The notes under the pieces: model-generated
Database searches by the model: none
What the model was told of the DNA's origin: nothing
What the model saw: the letters and a program-made list of their open reading frames with translations, nothing else
Assembly: GCA_947258565.1 (NCBI GenBank)
Contig: CAMYJB010000012.1
Span: 45,853 to 109,852 of the forward strand
Source: an uncultured Woeseiaceae bacterium
Lineage (GTDB): Bacteria; Pseudomonadota; Gammaproteobacteria; Steroidobacterales; Woeseiaceae
Direction: 5' to 3'
Length of the DNA stretch: 64,000 nucleotides
Translations under genes and position numbers: made by a program
Part shown: piece by piece, positions 8,860 to 19,043 of the stretch
Position numbering within the stretch: position 1 is the first letter of the stretch
Layout of the letters: every line of letters begins with the position of its first letter

Positions 8860-9279
8860 ATGAAGTACCTGCACACAATGGTGCGCGTCAGCGACGTGGA
8901 CGAGTCGATCGACTTCTATTGCAACAAGCTCGGGCTCGTGGAGCTGAAGCGCTACGACAGCGAAAAGGGCCGATTCACGCTGATCTTCCTGGCCGCGCCC
9001 GGCGACGAAGAGGCGCAGATCGAGCTTACGTATAACTGGGACCCGGAAGACTACGACGAGGGACGCAACTTCGGCCACCTCGCCTACCGGGTCGACGACA
9101 TCTATGCGCTCTGCCGGAAGCTCATGGACGCCGGCGTGACCATCAACCGCCCACCGCGCGACGGCCACATGGCGTTCGTGCGCTCCCCCGACAACATCTC
9201 GATCGAACTCCTGCAGAAAGGCGACGCCCTGCCGCCGAAAGAGCCCTGGGCGTCGATGGAAAATACGGGTCACTGGTAA
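8860..9279 (+). CDS. gloA: lactoylglutathione lyase (glyoxalase I)
   Basis: This 139-residue VOC-fold enzyme converts the hemithioacetal of methylglyoxal and glutathione to S-lactoylglutathione in the cytoplasm. The four metal ligands of bacterial GlxI are in place: His5, Glu55, His73 and Glu116. The blocks MVRVSDVDESIDFY and GHLAYRVDDIY are typical of the family. The length matches the nickel-dependent bacterial type. It is transcribed divergently from the HAD gene, and downstream lie two copies of the palindromic repeat. Confidence 0.95.
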   Translation: MKYLHTMVRVSDVDESIDFYCNKLGLVELKRYDSEKGRFTLIFLAAPGDEEAQIELTYNWDPEDYDEGRNFGHLAYRVDDIYALCRKLMDAGVTINRPPRDGHMAFVRSPDNISIELLQKGDALPPKEPWASMENTGHW

Positions 9280-9350
9280 CCGAGCTCACTCCCCGGGACG
9301 GCGTGCGCGAAATGCTCCCCGTCGCCTGATCCCGGCGTAGCTTGTAGCAC

Positions 9351-9435
9351 GGGGGGGCTGCGGCGACGATTTTTCTCGTCATGGCTCCCTTCGGTCCGCT
9401 TTACTTCCTCGAAAAACATCGCCGACAGCCCGCCC
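9351..9435 (-). repeat. dispersed palindromic repeat, copy B (inverted)
   Basis: The core is in the opposite orientation to copy A but keeps the stretch GAAGTAAAGCGGACCGAAG and GGAGCCATGA exactly. The outer arms, GGGCTGCGGCGA and TCGCCGACAGCCC, pair with a single extra base. They share no sequence with copy A's arms. Confidence 0.75.
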
Positions 9436-9475
9436 TGCTTAATCCTGGCGCGGTATCGCGGCTGCAGCGTATTGT

Positions 9476-9582
9476 CCGCGGCAGGCCGGCCGGGGTGTTC
9501 ATCGAGGGAAGTAAAGCGCAGGCGAGCGCGGCGAGCCGAGCCATGACCGAGAGGAATTCCCCAGCGGCCTGCCCTGCCGCGG
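9476..9582 (+). repeat. dispersed palindromic repeat, copy C
   Basis: The core includes GTTCATCGAGGGAAGTAAAG and GAGCCATGACCGAGAGGAAT, with a GC-rich insert between them. The arms starting CCGCGGCAG at 9476 pair with a complementary arm ending at 9582, with a small bulge. It lies 40 bases from copy B and faces the other way, so B and C together can also form a larger cruciform. Confidence 0.75.
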
Positions 9583-9638
9583 CGCCTGCCGGGATCAGGC
9601 GACGTCCGGGCGAAGTTGTCGGGGGAGTTTGGCTTGGT

Positions 9639-11321
9639 TCAGGTCTGGGGCATCAGCGGCGGCAACGGGTCGCTGGTCGTGTCTTTCGCGGCATCGTCGG
9701 GCACGGCGAAGGAGCGCAGCGACTTCGCGAGCGCTTCGCCGTCCCAGTCTTCCCCGTTGCGCCCGTAGGCAGCGCGGGACAGTCGGCTGAGCTCATCGGA
9801 CAGCGGCGCAGATACGCGCCGTGCGAGCGCGCCGATGCTGCGCGGCGCGTCGTCAGGCCACTGCATTCGTCCCCACTCGAGCATCGCCTGCCTTACACCG
9901 GCACCGTCTCCCGCGAGTGCCGCCTTGCGCGCCGATTTCAGGTGCCGCGCCTGTTGCTTGTGCAGCGGCGGCGGGCCAGGTTCGCGCGGCTCGCGCCGGG
10001 GACGAGATGACAGCCACCAGGCTCCCAGGGTCAGCAGCCAGAGTACGATGACCACCTGTGCGGCCAGACGCCAGAAATCAGGCCCCCCGGCGACAGCGAC
10101 GGCGGGTGCCTGTGTGTCGTCGACCGGCTCCGACACCGTCGGCGCCGGATCGATCACGGGTGCCTCGTGCGACGGCAGGATGCTTACGCTGCGTTCCGGC
10201 AGCTCGGCGACCTTCCACTCGCCCGCTTCGACGTCCCACCATGGCAGGCGCAGCGCCGGCAAGGTCACGCCGCCCGCATCGACGCCGATGATCGCGTACT
10301 GGTCCTTGCGGACGCCGCGGATACCGCCCGGCTCGATGCGCCGGCTGAGTTCGGGCCTGTCCGGGTACACATTGACGCCGCTGACGTTCGGCGGCTCGAT
10401 GGCCGGTATTTGCGTCTCCAGCTGGCCCAACGCGCTGATCGAAATGACGCGGGTTATCGGTTCGCCGGCCTTGAGGTCGTCGGGCTGCCGCGACCAGTTG
10501 TCACGGAGCTGCAGGTCTTTTGCCGGCAGCCATGCCGCGTCCGGAAAATCCGCCGGCGGCGCCGGTATCGGCAGTACGCGAATGCTCTGTGCCTCCGACT
10601 CGAACACCTTGCGTCCCGTGATTCGCCCGTCGCGCAGCACGCGCGCCTCGAAACGTGCGGGCGATATCGTTACCTCGCCGCTCTCCTGGGGAAACACGGC
10701 GTAAACGCGCTCCACGACGTTATAGGTGCGGCCGTTCAGGAGCGCGTCGTAGCTGCGTTCCTCGCCGGCCACTTCGATCAGCACCTCGGCGCCGCCGAAT
10801 TCGGGATCGCGCAGAGCCGGCTGTCGCGTCGGCACAGCGCGATAAACCTTGATACGGTAAAGCACCTGCGCCTGCACGTACGACTCCGCGTAGTCGACTT
10901 CGCTGCTTATGAACACGTCGGCCTCGCCGGGCGGCGCGTTGGCCGGCTGGCGCACGGTAATTCGCAGCGGCTGGCTGCGCTCCGCGCCGACTGCAACGGG
11001 CGGTATTTCGAGCTCGCCGGTCCGTTTGGCCATGAGCTGGTAGGTCCAGGTACGGCTGCGCGAAATTTCGCCGTTAACGATCATCGTGTTGCTGAGCTGG
11101 CTGCTCTGCCCGACGTAGAAATCCTCGTGCAGGGCCGAGATGTCGGGCTGCAGATCGATCTCGGTATCGACCACGACCTCCAGCATGAAAGACTCGTTGA
11201 GATCGATGGCGTTGCGATCGACTCGCGCCGTCACACCGGCCTGTGCGGTGCTGATCGATGTCAGCATGACAAGGAGCGCGAGCAACCGCCGATGCATGAC
11301 GAGGAGCCGTGAGGTCACCAT
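9639..11321 (-). CDS. batD: BatD-like protein (oxygen-tolerance family)
   Basis: ATG 11321 overlaps the end of the VWA/TPR gene by 7 bases and has GAGGTG just upstream. A signal peptide ending near STAQAG follows, and the 560-residue product is mostly periplasmic. N-terminal Ig-like beta repeats are typical of BatD (VTARVDRNAIDLNESF, repeated DISALHEDF-type strands). A single membrane segment near residue 440 (VVIVLWLLTLGAWWL) and a cytoplasmic tail follow. BatD works with MoxR and the VWA proteins at the membrane, probably in envelope stress or protein folding. It is the last gene of the six-gene operon. Confidence 0.85.
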   Translation of the reverse strand: MVTSRLLVMHRRLLALLVMLTSISTAQAGVTARVDRNAIDLNESFMLEVVVDTEIDLQPDISALHEDFYVGQSSQLSNTMIVNGEISRSRTWTYQLMAKRTGELEIPPVAVGAERSQPLRITVRQPANAPPGEADVFISSEVDYAESYVQAQVLYRIKVYRAVPTRQPALRDPEFGGAEVLIEVAGEERSYDALLNGRTYNVVERVYAVFPQESGEVTISPARFEARVLRDGRITGRKVFESEAQSIRVLPIPAPPADFPDAAWLPAKDLQLRDNWSRQPDDLKAGEPITRVISISALGQLETQIPAIEPPNVSGVNVYPDRPELSRRIEPGGIRGVRKDQYAIIGVDAGGVTLPALRLPWWDVEAGEWKVAELPERSVSILPSHEAPVIDPAPTVSEPVDDTQAPAVAVAGGPDFWRLAAQVVIVLWLLTLGAWWLSSRPRREPREPGPPPLHKQQARHLKSARKAALAGDGAGVRQAMLEWGRMQWPDDAPRSIGALARRVSAPLSDELSRLSRAAYGRNGEDWDGEALAKSLRSFAVPDDAAKDTTSDPLPPLMPQT

Positions 11322-13120
11322 GGCTGCACCTCGTCGTCGGGCCAGAGGTTGTTGCCATCCTGGTCGCGCCCCATCCGCTGGTACTGGTAGCGGAACTTGC
11401 GGCGCAGGAGCCCGCCCGGATCGTTCGGGATTCGTCGTAACCATTGTTCCATAGCCTGCTGCTGTTCCTGCTCGCGGCGCAGCGCCTCGAGCTGTTCCTC
11501 GCTGAGCTGGGGCGATTGCTGGCGGGCTTCTTTCTCGGCTTCCTCGGCGGCGCGCCGCAGTTCCTCCTGCAGCGCCTGCAGGTCTTCCTCGCTCATCTCG
11601 TCTTCACGCTGCGATGCGTTCTGTTCGCCGGACTGGCTTTCCGAATCCGACGAGCCTTCCGAACTCTCGTTCTGCGAAGACGCGTCGCTCTGGGACTCCT
11701 GGCTGTCGCCACCCGACTGGTCCGACGACTGCTGGTCGTCACCCTCGTTCTGTTGCTGCGATTCCTGGTCCTGCATCATCTGTTTGAGCAGGTCCCGGTT
11801 AAACGCCGCGTCCTCGTTGTCCGGGTCGGCCTCCAGCACCTGCTCGTAAGCGTCGATAGCGGATTCGAATTCGCCCTGCCGGGCGAGCGCGTTACCCAGA
11901 TTGTAGAGATTCCGGAGATCATCCTGTTCCCCGAATCGCGCCGCACTCTGCGCGTATGCGCCGGCTTCGTATTCGGCCACGGCACGCCACTCGGGATCCT
12001 CGAACAGGCCGGCCGCGTCCGCCGCATTGCCCGACTCGAGTTCCCGCTGCGCCTGCTGGTCCCTGTTGAGCCAGAGGTCGTCCCAGAGCGAAGCCTCGGC
12101 GGGCTGGCTCAGCGGCAGCACCGCGATCGCAAGCACGACGACCCAGCCACGCCGGAATGCCAGCGCGCCCAGCGGCAGCAGCAATAATGCGAGCCACGGG
12201 CCTTCCTCCCGCCATTGATCCGTCGCGAGCGAGTCTTCGCTCGCTTTTCTGGTACCGACCTCGCCCGCCATCAGGTAGTCGAGGTCGCGGCCGTCCGACG
12301 ACAAGGTTGCGTAGCGCCCGCCGCCGCGCATTGCGAGCTCGCGCAAGCTGCGCTCCTCTAGACGTGCAACCGCGATCCGACCCGCCTGGTCGGTTACGAA
12401 GCCGCCGGAAAGCCTCGGTATCGGCGCGCCTTCATTCGTGCCGACGCCAAGCACGGACAGGGTGTATCCCGCGTCGCGAAGATCGCGCGCTGCGCGCTCG
12501 GTCGCGGGCGACGAGCCGCCGTCGGTAATCAGCAGCACCTCGCCGTACGCCGCGCCGGCTTGCTCTAGCAGCTGCTGTCCCTTGTGGATGGCCGCTGTCG
12601 GGTAGCTGCCGCGGCTCGGCATGATGTCCGTACTCAGGCTGTTGACAAGCGCCGCGATCGTGTCGGCATCGTTCGTGAGCGGCGTGACGGTAAATGCATT
12701 GGATGAGTACACGACGAGCGCCGTCTGACCGCTGGCGCGGCGCTCGAGAATATCCAGGATCTTGAGGCGCGCACGCTGCATTCGGCTCGGTGCTATGTCC
12801 TGGGCGTCCATGGATCGCGACAGATCGAGCGCGACGACGAGTGCCTGGTCCGAGCGGAATACCGGCTGCTCGATCCGTTGCCAGGCCGGTCCTGCCAGCG
12901 ACAGGACGCCAAGGACGCCGGTGATCCCCAGCAGCCACCAGCGCAGATCGGTTTTGCGGCGCGCCGATCCCGACAGCACGTGCGGCACCAGCGCCGGATC
13001 GACGACCTGCTGCCAGTTGCCCGGGCCAAGTTGGCGCCGGGCCAGCAAGATCGCCATCGCAATAACCGCCGGTATGGCCCACAGCCATTCGGGGCGCAGG
13101 AACTGAAATTCAGCCGGCAT
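11315..13120 (-). CDS. BatB/BatC-type fusion: VWA domain plus TPR and acidic tail
   Basis: This 601-residue protein joins two Bat functions. It has N-terminal membrane helices (about 12-28 and 62-78) and a VWA domain with the MIDAS motif DLSRS (99-103). A further membrane pair lies near 310-345. TPR repeats follow (about 395-445: NLYNLGNALARQGEFESAIDA). The tail is a Gln/Ser/Asp/Glu-rich low-complexity region of about 100 residues, then a charged helix. BatB and BatC are separate genes in many bacteria and fused in others. It overlaps batA by 11 bases and batD by 7. Metal-dependent protein binding is inferred from the MIDAS residues. Confidence 0.85.
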   Translation of the reverse strand: MPAEFQFLRPEWLWAIPAVIAMAILLARRQLGPGNWQQVVDPALVPHVLSGSARRKTDLRWWLLGITGVLGVLSLAGPAWQRIEQPVFRSDQALVVALDLSRSMDAQDIAPSRMQRARLKILDILERRASGQTALVVYSSNAFTVTPLTNDADTIAALVNSLSTDIMPSRGSYPTAAIHKGQQLLEQAGAAYGEVLLITDGGSSPATERAARDLRDAGYTLSVLGVGTNEGAPIPRLSGGFVTDQAGRIAVARLEERSLRELAMRGGGRYATLSSDGRDLDYLMAGEVGTRKASEDSLATDQWREEGPWLALLLLPLGALAFRRGWVVVLAIAVLPLSQPAEASLWDDLWLNRDQQAQRELESGNAADAAGLFEDPEWRAVAEYEAGAYAQSAARFGEQDDLRNLYNLGNALARQGEFESAIDAYEQVLEADPDNEDAAFNRDLLKQMMQDQESQQQNEGDDQQSSDQSGGDSQESQSDASSQNESSEGSSDSESQSGEQNASQREDEMSEEDLQALQEELRRAAEEAEKEARQQSPQLSEEQLEALRREQEQQQAMEQWLRRIPNDPGGLLRRKFRYQYQRMGRDQDGNNLWPDDEVQPW

Positions 13121-14144
13121 GGGTTTGCACCCCGCTGATTCGCCGCAGGCGCAGCGACTGCAGCAGACTCACGATGCAGAGTAATGCCGTCAGCGCGAAG
13201 GCCCCGGAGAGTGGCCAGAAATACATCGACTGGACCGGCCGGAAGCCGGCTTCCGGCTCCTCGACCGGTTCGAGTTCATCAACCAGCCTGTAGATGTCCT
13301 GCAGGGTGGCGGTATCCGTCGCGCGGAAGTAGCGCCCGCCCGTCAGGTCCGCGATACCCGTGAGCGTCTCTTCGTCGAGATCGGCCGACGGGTTGACGCG
13401 GCGTCGGCCGCCGATGATGGAGGCAACCTCGAGTTGCTCTGCACCGATACCGATCGTGTATATCCGTAATCCTACCTGGGCGGCGAGCTCGGCGGCCTTC
13501 ATCGGGTCGATTTCGCCAGCCGTGTTGGCGCCGTCCGTCAGCAATACCAGCACCTGCTCGCCCGGGTCCTCTTCCTGGTCGTGGATGCGTTTGACCGCGA
13601 GCGTGATTGCATCGCCGATCGCGGTCTTCTCACCCGCGAGACCGATAAATGCTTCCATGAGAAGTATCTTCACCGTTTCGCGGTCGAGCGTCAGCGGCAC
13701 CTGCAGATAGGCTCGCTCCCCGAACAGGATCAGGCCGATGCGGTCCCCCTCCCGGCGGCTGATGAAATCGCTTGCCACGGCTTTCGTCGCCGTAAGACGG
13801 TCGACGCGGCGATTGCCGAGTTCGAAATCCTTCTGGTCCATGCTCCCCGAGAGATCCACGGCAAGCATGAGGTTGCGGCCGGATACGGGCACGTCGAGTT
13901 CATCGCCGATACGTTCGGGCCGCGCCGCGGCGACGACCAGCAGCACCCAGGCGAGCATCGCGACCCAGAAGCGCCAGTTGAGCAACTGCTCCGTACCCGA
14001 ACGGTCGGCGAGCACGTCGAAACCCGCAAAGCTCGGCACGCGGAGTCCGGCTTCCTGCAGCTGGTTCGCCTCGGGCAGCAGGGCGCGGACGATGAACGGC
14101 AGCGGCAGCGCCAGGAGCACCCACGGCCATGCGAGCGACAACAT
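13110..14144 (-). CDS. batA: BatA-type VWA-domain membrane protein
   Basis: This 344-residue protein has the BatA layout: two N-terminal membrane helices, a VWA domain facing the periplasm or cytoplasm, and a C-terminal membrane helix (YFWPLSGAFALTALLCIV). The MIDAS motif DLSGSM is at residues 97-102, and the second metal-site block VLLTDGANTAG follows. It shares its first base with the last base of the DUF4381 gene and overlaps batB/C by 11 bases. The order MoxR-DUF58-DUF4381-BatA-BatB/C-BatD is the classical aerotolerance-operon arrangement. Its molecular role is not settled for the family. Confidence 0.88.
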   Translation of the reverse strand: MLSLAWPWVLLALPLPFIVRALLPEANQLQEAGLRVPSFAGFDVLADRSGTEQLLNWRFWVAMLAWVLLVVAAARPERIGDELDVPVSGRNLMLAVDLSGSMDQKDFELGNRRVDRLTATKAVASDFISRREGDRIGLILFGERAYLQVPLTLDRETVKILLMEAFIGLAGEKTAIGDAITLAVKRIHDQEEDPGEQVLVLLTDGANTAGEIDPMKAAELAAQVGLRIYTIGIGAEQLEVASIIGGRRRVNPSADLDEETLTGIADLTGGRYFRATDTATLQDIYRLVDELEPVEEPEAGFRPVQSMYFWPLSGAFALTALLCIVSLLQSLRLRRISGVQTHAG

Positions 14145-14635
14145 CAGGCGCCCCTCCCCACCGGCGTCCGCAGCCGTTCCCGCACCACCGCGAGCATGCC
14201 GTCGATGTCGACATCCCCGGCGACCGTCTCGGGGTTGCGATACGGCAGCTCGAGCAGGCGGCGGCCCGGGCCTTCGCTGAACCGTGGCTCATCGAGGTCG
14301 CGGTCCAGCCACTCAAGCCAGGCATCGCCGGTAAGACCGGCAACCTCGGCACGTGGCGCATAGGCCAGCATCGTACGCCGCAGCAGTTCAGACACTTCGG
14401 CGCCGAGCGCGACCGGATTGCCGTGATAGGCATACGCCGAGCGGCTTTCCTCGAGTTGCCTGAGCGCCTTGCGGCGCGCGGCCGCATGCGCGCGACGCTG
14501 CAGCCACCTGCGGATCAGCAGTCCTGCCGCAATTAACACCATGGCGATGAGCAGCCACCACCCGGGCGCCAACGGCCACCAGCCAATCGCCTCCGGCAGG
14601 TGCAGGCCGCGCAACGGAATCGCCTGCGGATCCAC
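14144..14635 (-). CDS. DUF4381 membrane protein of the MoxR/Bat operon
   Basis: This 163-residue protein has one membrane segment near the N-terminus (WPLAPGWWLLIAMVLIAAGL) and a cytoplasmic, Arg-rich helical part. The part contains WLEWLDRDLDEPRFSEGPGR, the typical DUF4381 block. It is fused end-to-end with its neighbours: one base is shared at each border with the DUF58 gene and batA. DUF4381 proteins occur almost only in MoxR/VWA operons, so a structural role in that complex is inferred. Confidence 0.85.
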   Translation of the reverse strand: MDPQAIPLRGLHLPEAIGWWPLAPGWWLLIAMVLIAAGLLIRRWLQRRAHAAARRKALRQLEESRSAYAYHGNPVALGAEVSELLRRTMLAYAPRAEVAGLTGDAWLEWLDRDLDEPRFSEGPGRRLLELPYRNPETVAGDVDIDGMLAVVRERLRTPVGRGA

Positions 14636-15581
14636 TAGTGCGTCCTCCGTCCGAGTGCAGTCTGCAGCGCACTGACGGGATCGTCGTCCGTCGAGAGTGG
14701 CATGAGGTGGATGCCGTAGCGCTGGCAGAACCGGTCCAGTTCGTGGGTGCGTGCCGCGAATGCGTCCCGGTAATCGCGGCGTGCCGCCTGGCCATGGGTG
14801 TCGATAGCCAGCTCGTCGTGATCCCGGACAAGCCTGTAGCGGCCGGGCGGCGGCAACTCACGCTCGAGCGGATCGCTCAGGACGACAGCAAGCACTTCGT
14901 TATGGCGTGCCACGCTGGACAGGTACGACTGTGCGGCACGGTTGATGCCGAGGAAGTCGCTGAGAATGACGACGAGGCTGCCGGGCCTCGCAACGCGCCG
15001 CAGGGACGCCATTGCCAGCGTGAGCGGCGCTTCCTGGTCATTCGCGTGCTCGGGCTCGCGCCACTGCCAGTCGGGGTGCTCCGCGAGTTCGTGGATGAAT
15101 CGCAGGGCGGCCTGCCGGCCGAGACGGGGTTTCAGTTCCCGATGCACCGTGTCGCCGAAAATCAGCCCGCCGAGGCGATCGCCGCGGTGATGCGCCGCCC
15201 ACGACAGCAGCGCGGCGGCGCGGCTCGCGTTGACCGACTTGTAGCAGCCGCGGGTGGCAAAGTGCATGTTCGATCGCAGGTCGACCATCACCAGTACCGG
15301 CCGCTCGCGTTCCTCACGAAACAGCTTGGTGTAGGCGGTCGTACTGCGCGCCGTCACCCGCCAGTCGATAGAGCGCGGATCGTCGCCGGGCTGGTAAGGC
15401 CGCGATTCGTCGAATTCCATTCCGCGGCCACGGAAATGTGAAACGTATGCGCCGGTCTGCAGGGACCGCACCCTGAGCACGTCGAGCGCAATCGCCCGCG
15501 CCGGGCCACTCAGGCGAATCAGGCCCGACTGCGACACGCTGACGGGCGATGCGTTCTCGGAAATGTGGTCGAGCTGCCGCA

Positions 15582-15582
<1 letters not shown>
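14635..15582 (-). CDS. DUF58 domain protein
   Basis: ATG 15582 overlaps the TAA stop of moxR by one base and is the preferred start (315 residues). The earlier in-frame start region reads as moxR antisense-frame sequence. The signature of DUF58 is clear: GRGMEFDESRPYQPGDDPR followed by IDWRVTAR (residues 52-79). A degenerate VWA-like fold follows (LVMVDLRSNMHFATRG, LVVILSDFLGI). DUF58 proteins partner with MoxR ATPases and may recruit clients. Position and overlap show tight coexpression with moxR. Confidence 0.9.
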
Positions 15583-16550
<968 letters not shown>

Positions 16551-16690
16551 CAATGGCTCCCGGGCCGGTTTGGGGCGTGACATTGTAGAGAGGATGCCTG
16601 TTGAGGCCAACTCGTCGGCGTGAATTTTGTCCATCAATGGATCACTTCGGTAATAATGTTCCGTTCTCAGACAGCAGCCGGCAAGGAACA

Positions 16691-17272
16691 TTGCAGGGAA
16701 TTCGGCGAAATGTACCTTTCACCACAGTGATCGCAGCCGTTGCTGCCGCCTGGCTGGCCGGCTGTGGCGATACGCCGGAGCCGACAACGCTGACGGAACT
16801 GGTGCCGCCACCCCCGGAGACCCGCGGCTGTGACGATCGCGGCTATCTTCGCACAAACTTTTACGGCGAGTTGTCGGCTCCGATCGACTGGTCTGCCGGC
16901 AACCTCGACTGTGAGGGCATGCCGCGCCCGAAGGGCAATGGCGCACGCCTGAGGTTCGCGGGAGAATCGGGAGACCTGGCAATCGCGATCATTGTCGCGC
17001 TGCCCGACCTCCAGCGCGGCAGCACGGCGCGGGAACTCACCAGCAATGTCACCGTGATCGAGGAAGGCAGCGGACGTTTTTTCAGTACATCGGGTCTTGA
17101 AAGCTGCTGGACCGATATCCTCGAGCAACAGCGTATCGAGGAAAGCACGGACGTCTACTTCATCGCGGGAACGCTGTACTGCATCGCCCCGCTGGCCGAA
17201 GTCAACGGCGACTCGAGCGTGACGGTTCGCGAACTGCAGTTCGGCGGCGTTGTCGACTGGAGCGCAAAATGA
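16691..17272 (+). CDS. predicted lipoprotein of unknown function
   Basis: I do not recognise this protein. The start is uncertain. TTG 16691 lies close behind AAGGA (3-base spacing) and gives a 24-residue signal peptide ending in the lipobox LAGC; ATG 16637 would give an unusually long leader. The mature part (about 170 residues) contains several cysteines (RGCDDRGY, LDCEG, ESCWTD, LYCIAP) and beta-strand-like segments, which suggests a disulphide-bonded periplasmic domain. It overlaps the following DUF192 gene by 4 bases, so they form an operon, divergent from moxR. Confidence 0.7.
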   Translation: MQGIRRNVPFTTVIAAVAAAWLAGCGDTPEPTTLTELVPPPPETRGCDDRGYLRTNFYGELSAPIDWSAGNLDCEGMPRPKGNGARLRFAGESGDLAIAIIVALPDLQRGSTARELTSNVTVIEEGSGRFFSTSGLESCWTDILEQQRIEESTDVYFIAGTLYCIAPLAEVNGDSSVTVRELQFGGVVDWSAK

Positions 17273-17730
17273 CATCCATTCGCGCACTACTGCTGGCGAT
17301 CTGGCTGCTGCCGCTGTCAGTAAATGGCCAGGAGCCCCTGGAGCAGGCTTTCGAATCGGACGTCCTGGTCATCGTCGCTCGCGACGCCTGTTACCGCTTC
17401 GACATCTATCTTGCGCTCAATGCACAACAGCAGCGTCGCGGGCTGATGTTCGTTCGTGAGATGCCCGAAAGGACGGGCATGCTGTTCGTCTATCCGGACG
17501 CAAATTACCGCTCGATGTGGATGCGGAACACCTATATTTCGCTGGACATGGTGTTCGCCCGGCGCGACGGCGGTATCGCGAACATTGCCAGCGACACCGT
17601 GCCGTTGTCGGAAAAGTCCATCACCTCGAGCGAACCCGTGAGCTTCGTGCTGGAGCTCAATGCGGGCACTGCCCGGCGCCTCTCAATCGATGAGGACAGC
17701 CGCCTCATATGGGAACCAGCGCTGCAGTAG
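17269..17730 (+). CDS. DUF192 family exported protein
   Basis: This 153-residue protein has a signal peptide (to about SVNGQ, residue 21) and the DUF192 core. The core blocks are RRGLMFVREMPERTGMLFVY and SMWMRNTYISLDMVF, both characteristic. DUF192 proteins are small beta-barrel-like periplasmic proteins whose biochemical role is unknown. The stop is 3 bases from the convergent stop of the aminotransferase gene. It is translated with the preceding lipoprotein, because the two genes overlap in ATGA. Confidence 0.9.
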   Translation: MTSIRALLLAIWLLPLSVNGQEPLEQAFESDVLVIVARDACYRFDIYLALNAQQQRRGLMFVREMPERTGMLFVYPDANYRSMWMRNTYISLDMVFARRDGGIANIASDTVPLSEKSITSSEPVSFVLELNAGTARRLSIDEDSRLIWEPALQ

Positions 17731-17733
17731 CCG

Positions 17734-18915
17734 TCAGAGTACGGCGGCGACCGAACTCGCGATGTGACCGACGTTGTCGGCCGTTATGCCGGCGATATTG
17801 ATGCGGCTCGAATCGACCATGTACACCGCGTGTTCTTTCTTCAGGCGATCGACCTGCTCGGGCGATACGCCGAGAAAGCAGAACATGCCTTTCGCGCGCA
17901 CGAGATGCGAAAAGTCGTGGCCGGGCGCTTCCTGGTGCAAGGCATCGTGCAGGAGCTGCCGCATCTCGGAAAGGCGCTCCCGCATTTCTGTGAGCTCTTC
18001 AATCCAGTCGGTGCGCAGTTTGTCGTCGTTCAGGATCATCGCGACCACGGCCGCGCCATGGTCGGGCGGCATGGAGTAGATCGTGCGCACCACGTTGTTA
18101 GCCTGGGACTGCACGACGTCACGTGCGTCGCTATCGGGGGTGATGACGAACAGGGCACCGACGCGGTCACGATACAGTCCGAAATTCTTGGAGCACGAGT
18201 TGGCGACGATCATTTCCGGCACACGCCCGGCGAGCTCCCGGATCAGGAACGCGTCGGCATCCAGGTCCGTCGCAAAACCCTGGTAGGCAAAATCGACGAA
18301 GGGCAATAGCTCGCGCTCGACGATAATGTCGGCAATGGCTCGCCATTGCGCCTCGTCCGGATCGACCCCGGTCGGGTTGTGGCAGCAGGTGTGGAGCAGG
18401 ACGATGTCGCCCTTCGGAATACCGCGCAGCGAATCCAGCATCCCGTGGAAGTCCAGCGCCTTCTTGTCTTCGTCGTAGTACGCGTAAGGTTTCAGATCGA
18501 GGCCTGCGCCGCCGAGCAGGGGAACGTGATTTGCCCAGGTCGGGCTGCTGACCCAGATCGTTACATCCGGTCTCGCACGGAGAATTACGCCTGCGGCGAC
18601 CCGCAGCGACCCGGAACCTCCCGGCGTCTGTAGCATGGCAACCCGATCGTTGTCGACGGTGCCCGCGAAGGTCAGGTCCCGCATGGCCTCATTGAAGTCC
18701 GCCGGCCCGGCCGAACCGATGTAGGTCTTCGTCGCCTGCGTGTCGACGAGGCGCTGCTCCGCCCGTTTGACGACGTCGAGCACCGGCGTTTCGCCCGATG
18801 CATTTCGGTACACGCCAATCCCGAGATCCACCTTCGGTTCGCGCGGATCGCTTCGGTACTCGGCAATAAGGCCGATGATGGCATCGGGCGGCAGCAGATC
18901 TAAGGATTCAAACAA
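17734..18915 (-). CDS. aspartate/aromatic amino-acid aminotransferase (class I, subgroup I-alpha)
   Basis: This PLP enzyme exchanges amino groups between aspartate or aromatic amino acids and 2-oxoglutarate. TTG 18915 is preferred: GGAGA lies 6 bases before it, and the product then begins MFESLDLLPPDAIIGL, like AspC and TyrB. ATG 18939 would add eight basic residues. The length is 393 residues. The PLP-binding lysine is Lys243 in NSCSKNFGLYRDR. Other family blocks are DLGIGVYRN, KTYIGSAG, HNPTGVD and DFAYQGF. Sequence alone does not separate AspC from TyrB specificity. Confidence 0.92.
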   Translation of the reverse strand: MFESLDLLPPDAIIGLIAEYRSDPREPKVDLGIGVYRNASGETPVLDVVKRAEQRLVDTQATKTYIGSAGPADFNEAMRDLTFAGTVDNDRVAMLQTPGGSGSLRVAAGVILRARPDVTIWVSSPTWANHVPLLGGAGLDLKPYAYYDEDKKALDFHGMLDSLRGIPKGDIVLLHTCCHNPTGVDPDEAQWRAIADIIVERELLPFVDFAYQGFATDLDADAFLIRELAGRVPEMIVANSCSKNFGLYRDRVGALFVITPDSDARDVVQSQANNVVRTIYSMPPDHGAAVVAMILNDDKLRTDWIEELTEMRERLSEMRQLLHDALHQEAPGHDFSHLVRAKGMFCFLGVSPEQVDRLKKEHAVYMVDSSRINIAGITADNVGHIASSVAAVL

Positions 18916-18994
18916 GGCGCGTCTCCGGACTACGGGCAAAGCACGTAAATTCTACACGCGCAGAGCGTAATCGCGTCGCATCCGAATCTGCAAC

Positions 18995-19020
18995 AAAAAA
19001 CGCCGGCACGAAGCCGGCGT
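18995..19020 (-). terminator. Rho-independent terminator after the HiPIP gene
   Basis: An 8-bp stem on the minus strand (ACGCCGGC paired with GCCGGCGT) with a 5-base loop is followed by six T residues. It lies 24 bases after the HiPIP stop and before the aminotransferase gene. Confidence 0.9.
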
Positions 19021-19043
19021 CTCGATGCTGAAGCAATTTCCGC

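Larger units (their letters stand above)
9280..9638. other. convergent intergenic region with repeat copies B and C
   Basis: This 359-base space lies between the 3' ends of gloA (rightward) and batD (leftward). Apart from the two palindromic repeats in opposite orientation (9351-9435 and 9476-9582) I see no gene. The repeats may act as transcription terminators for both neighbours. Confidence 0.6.

Noticed and set aside
9381..10010. Open frame starting inside repeat copy B
   Set aside because: Its start (MAPFGPLYFL) comes from the repeat core and also appears in an antisense frame at copy A. The rest is antisense to batD.
11397..11849. Serine/cysteine-rich open frame on the plus strand
   Set aside because: It is the complement of the Gln/Glu/Ser-rich tail of the batB/C gene; the composition is a mirror of that low complexity.
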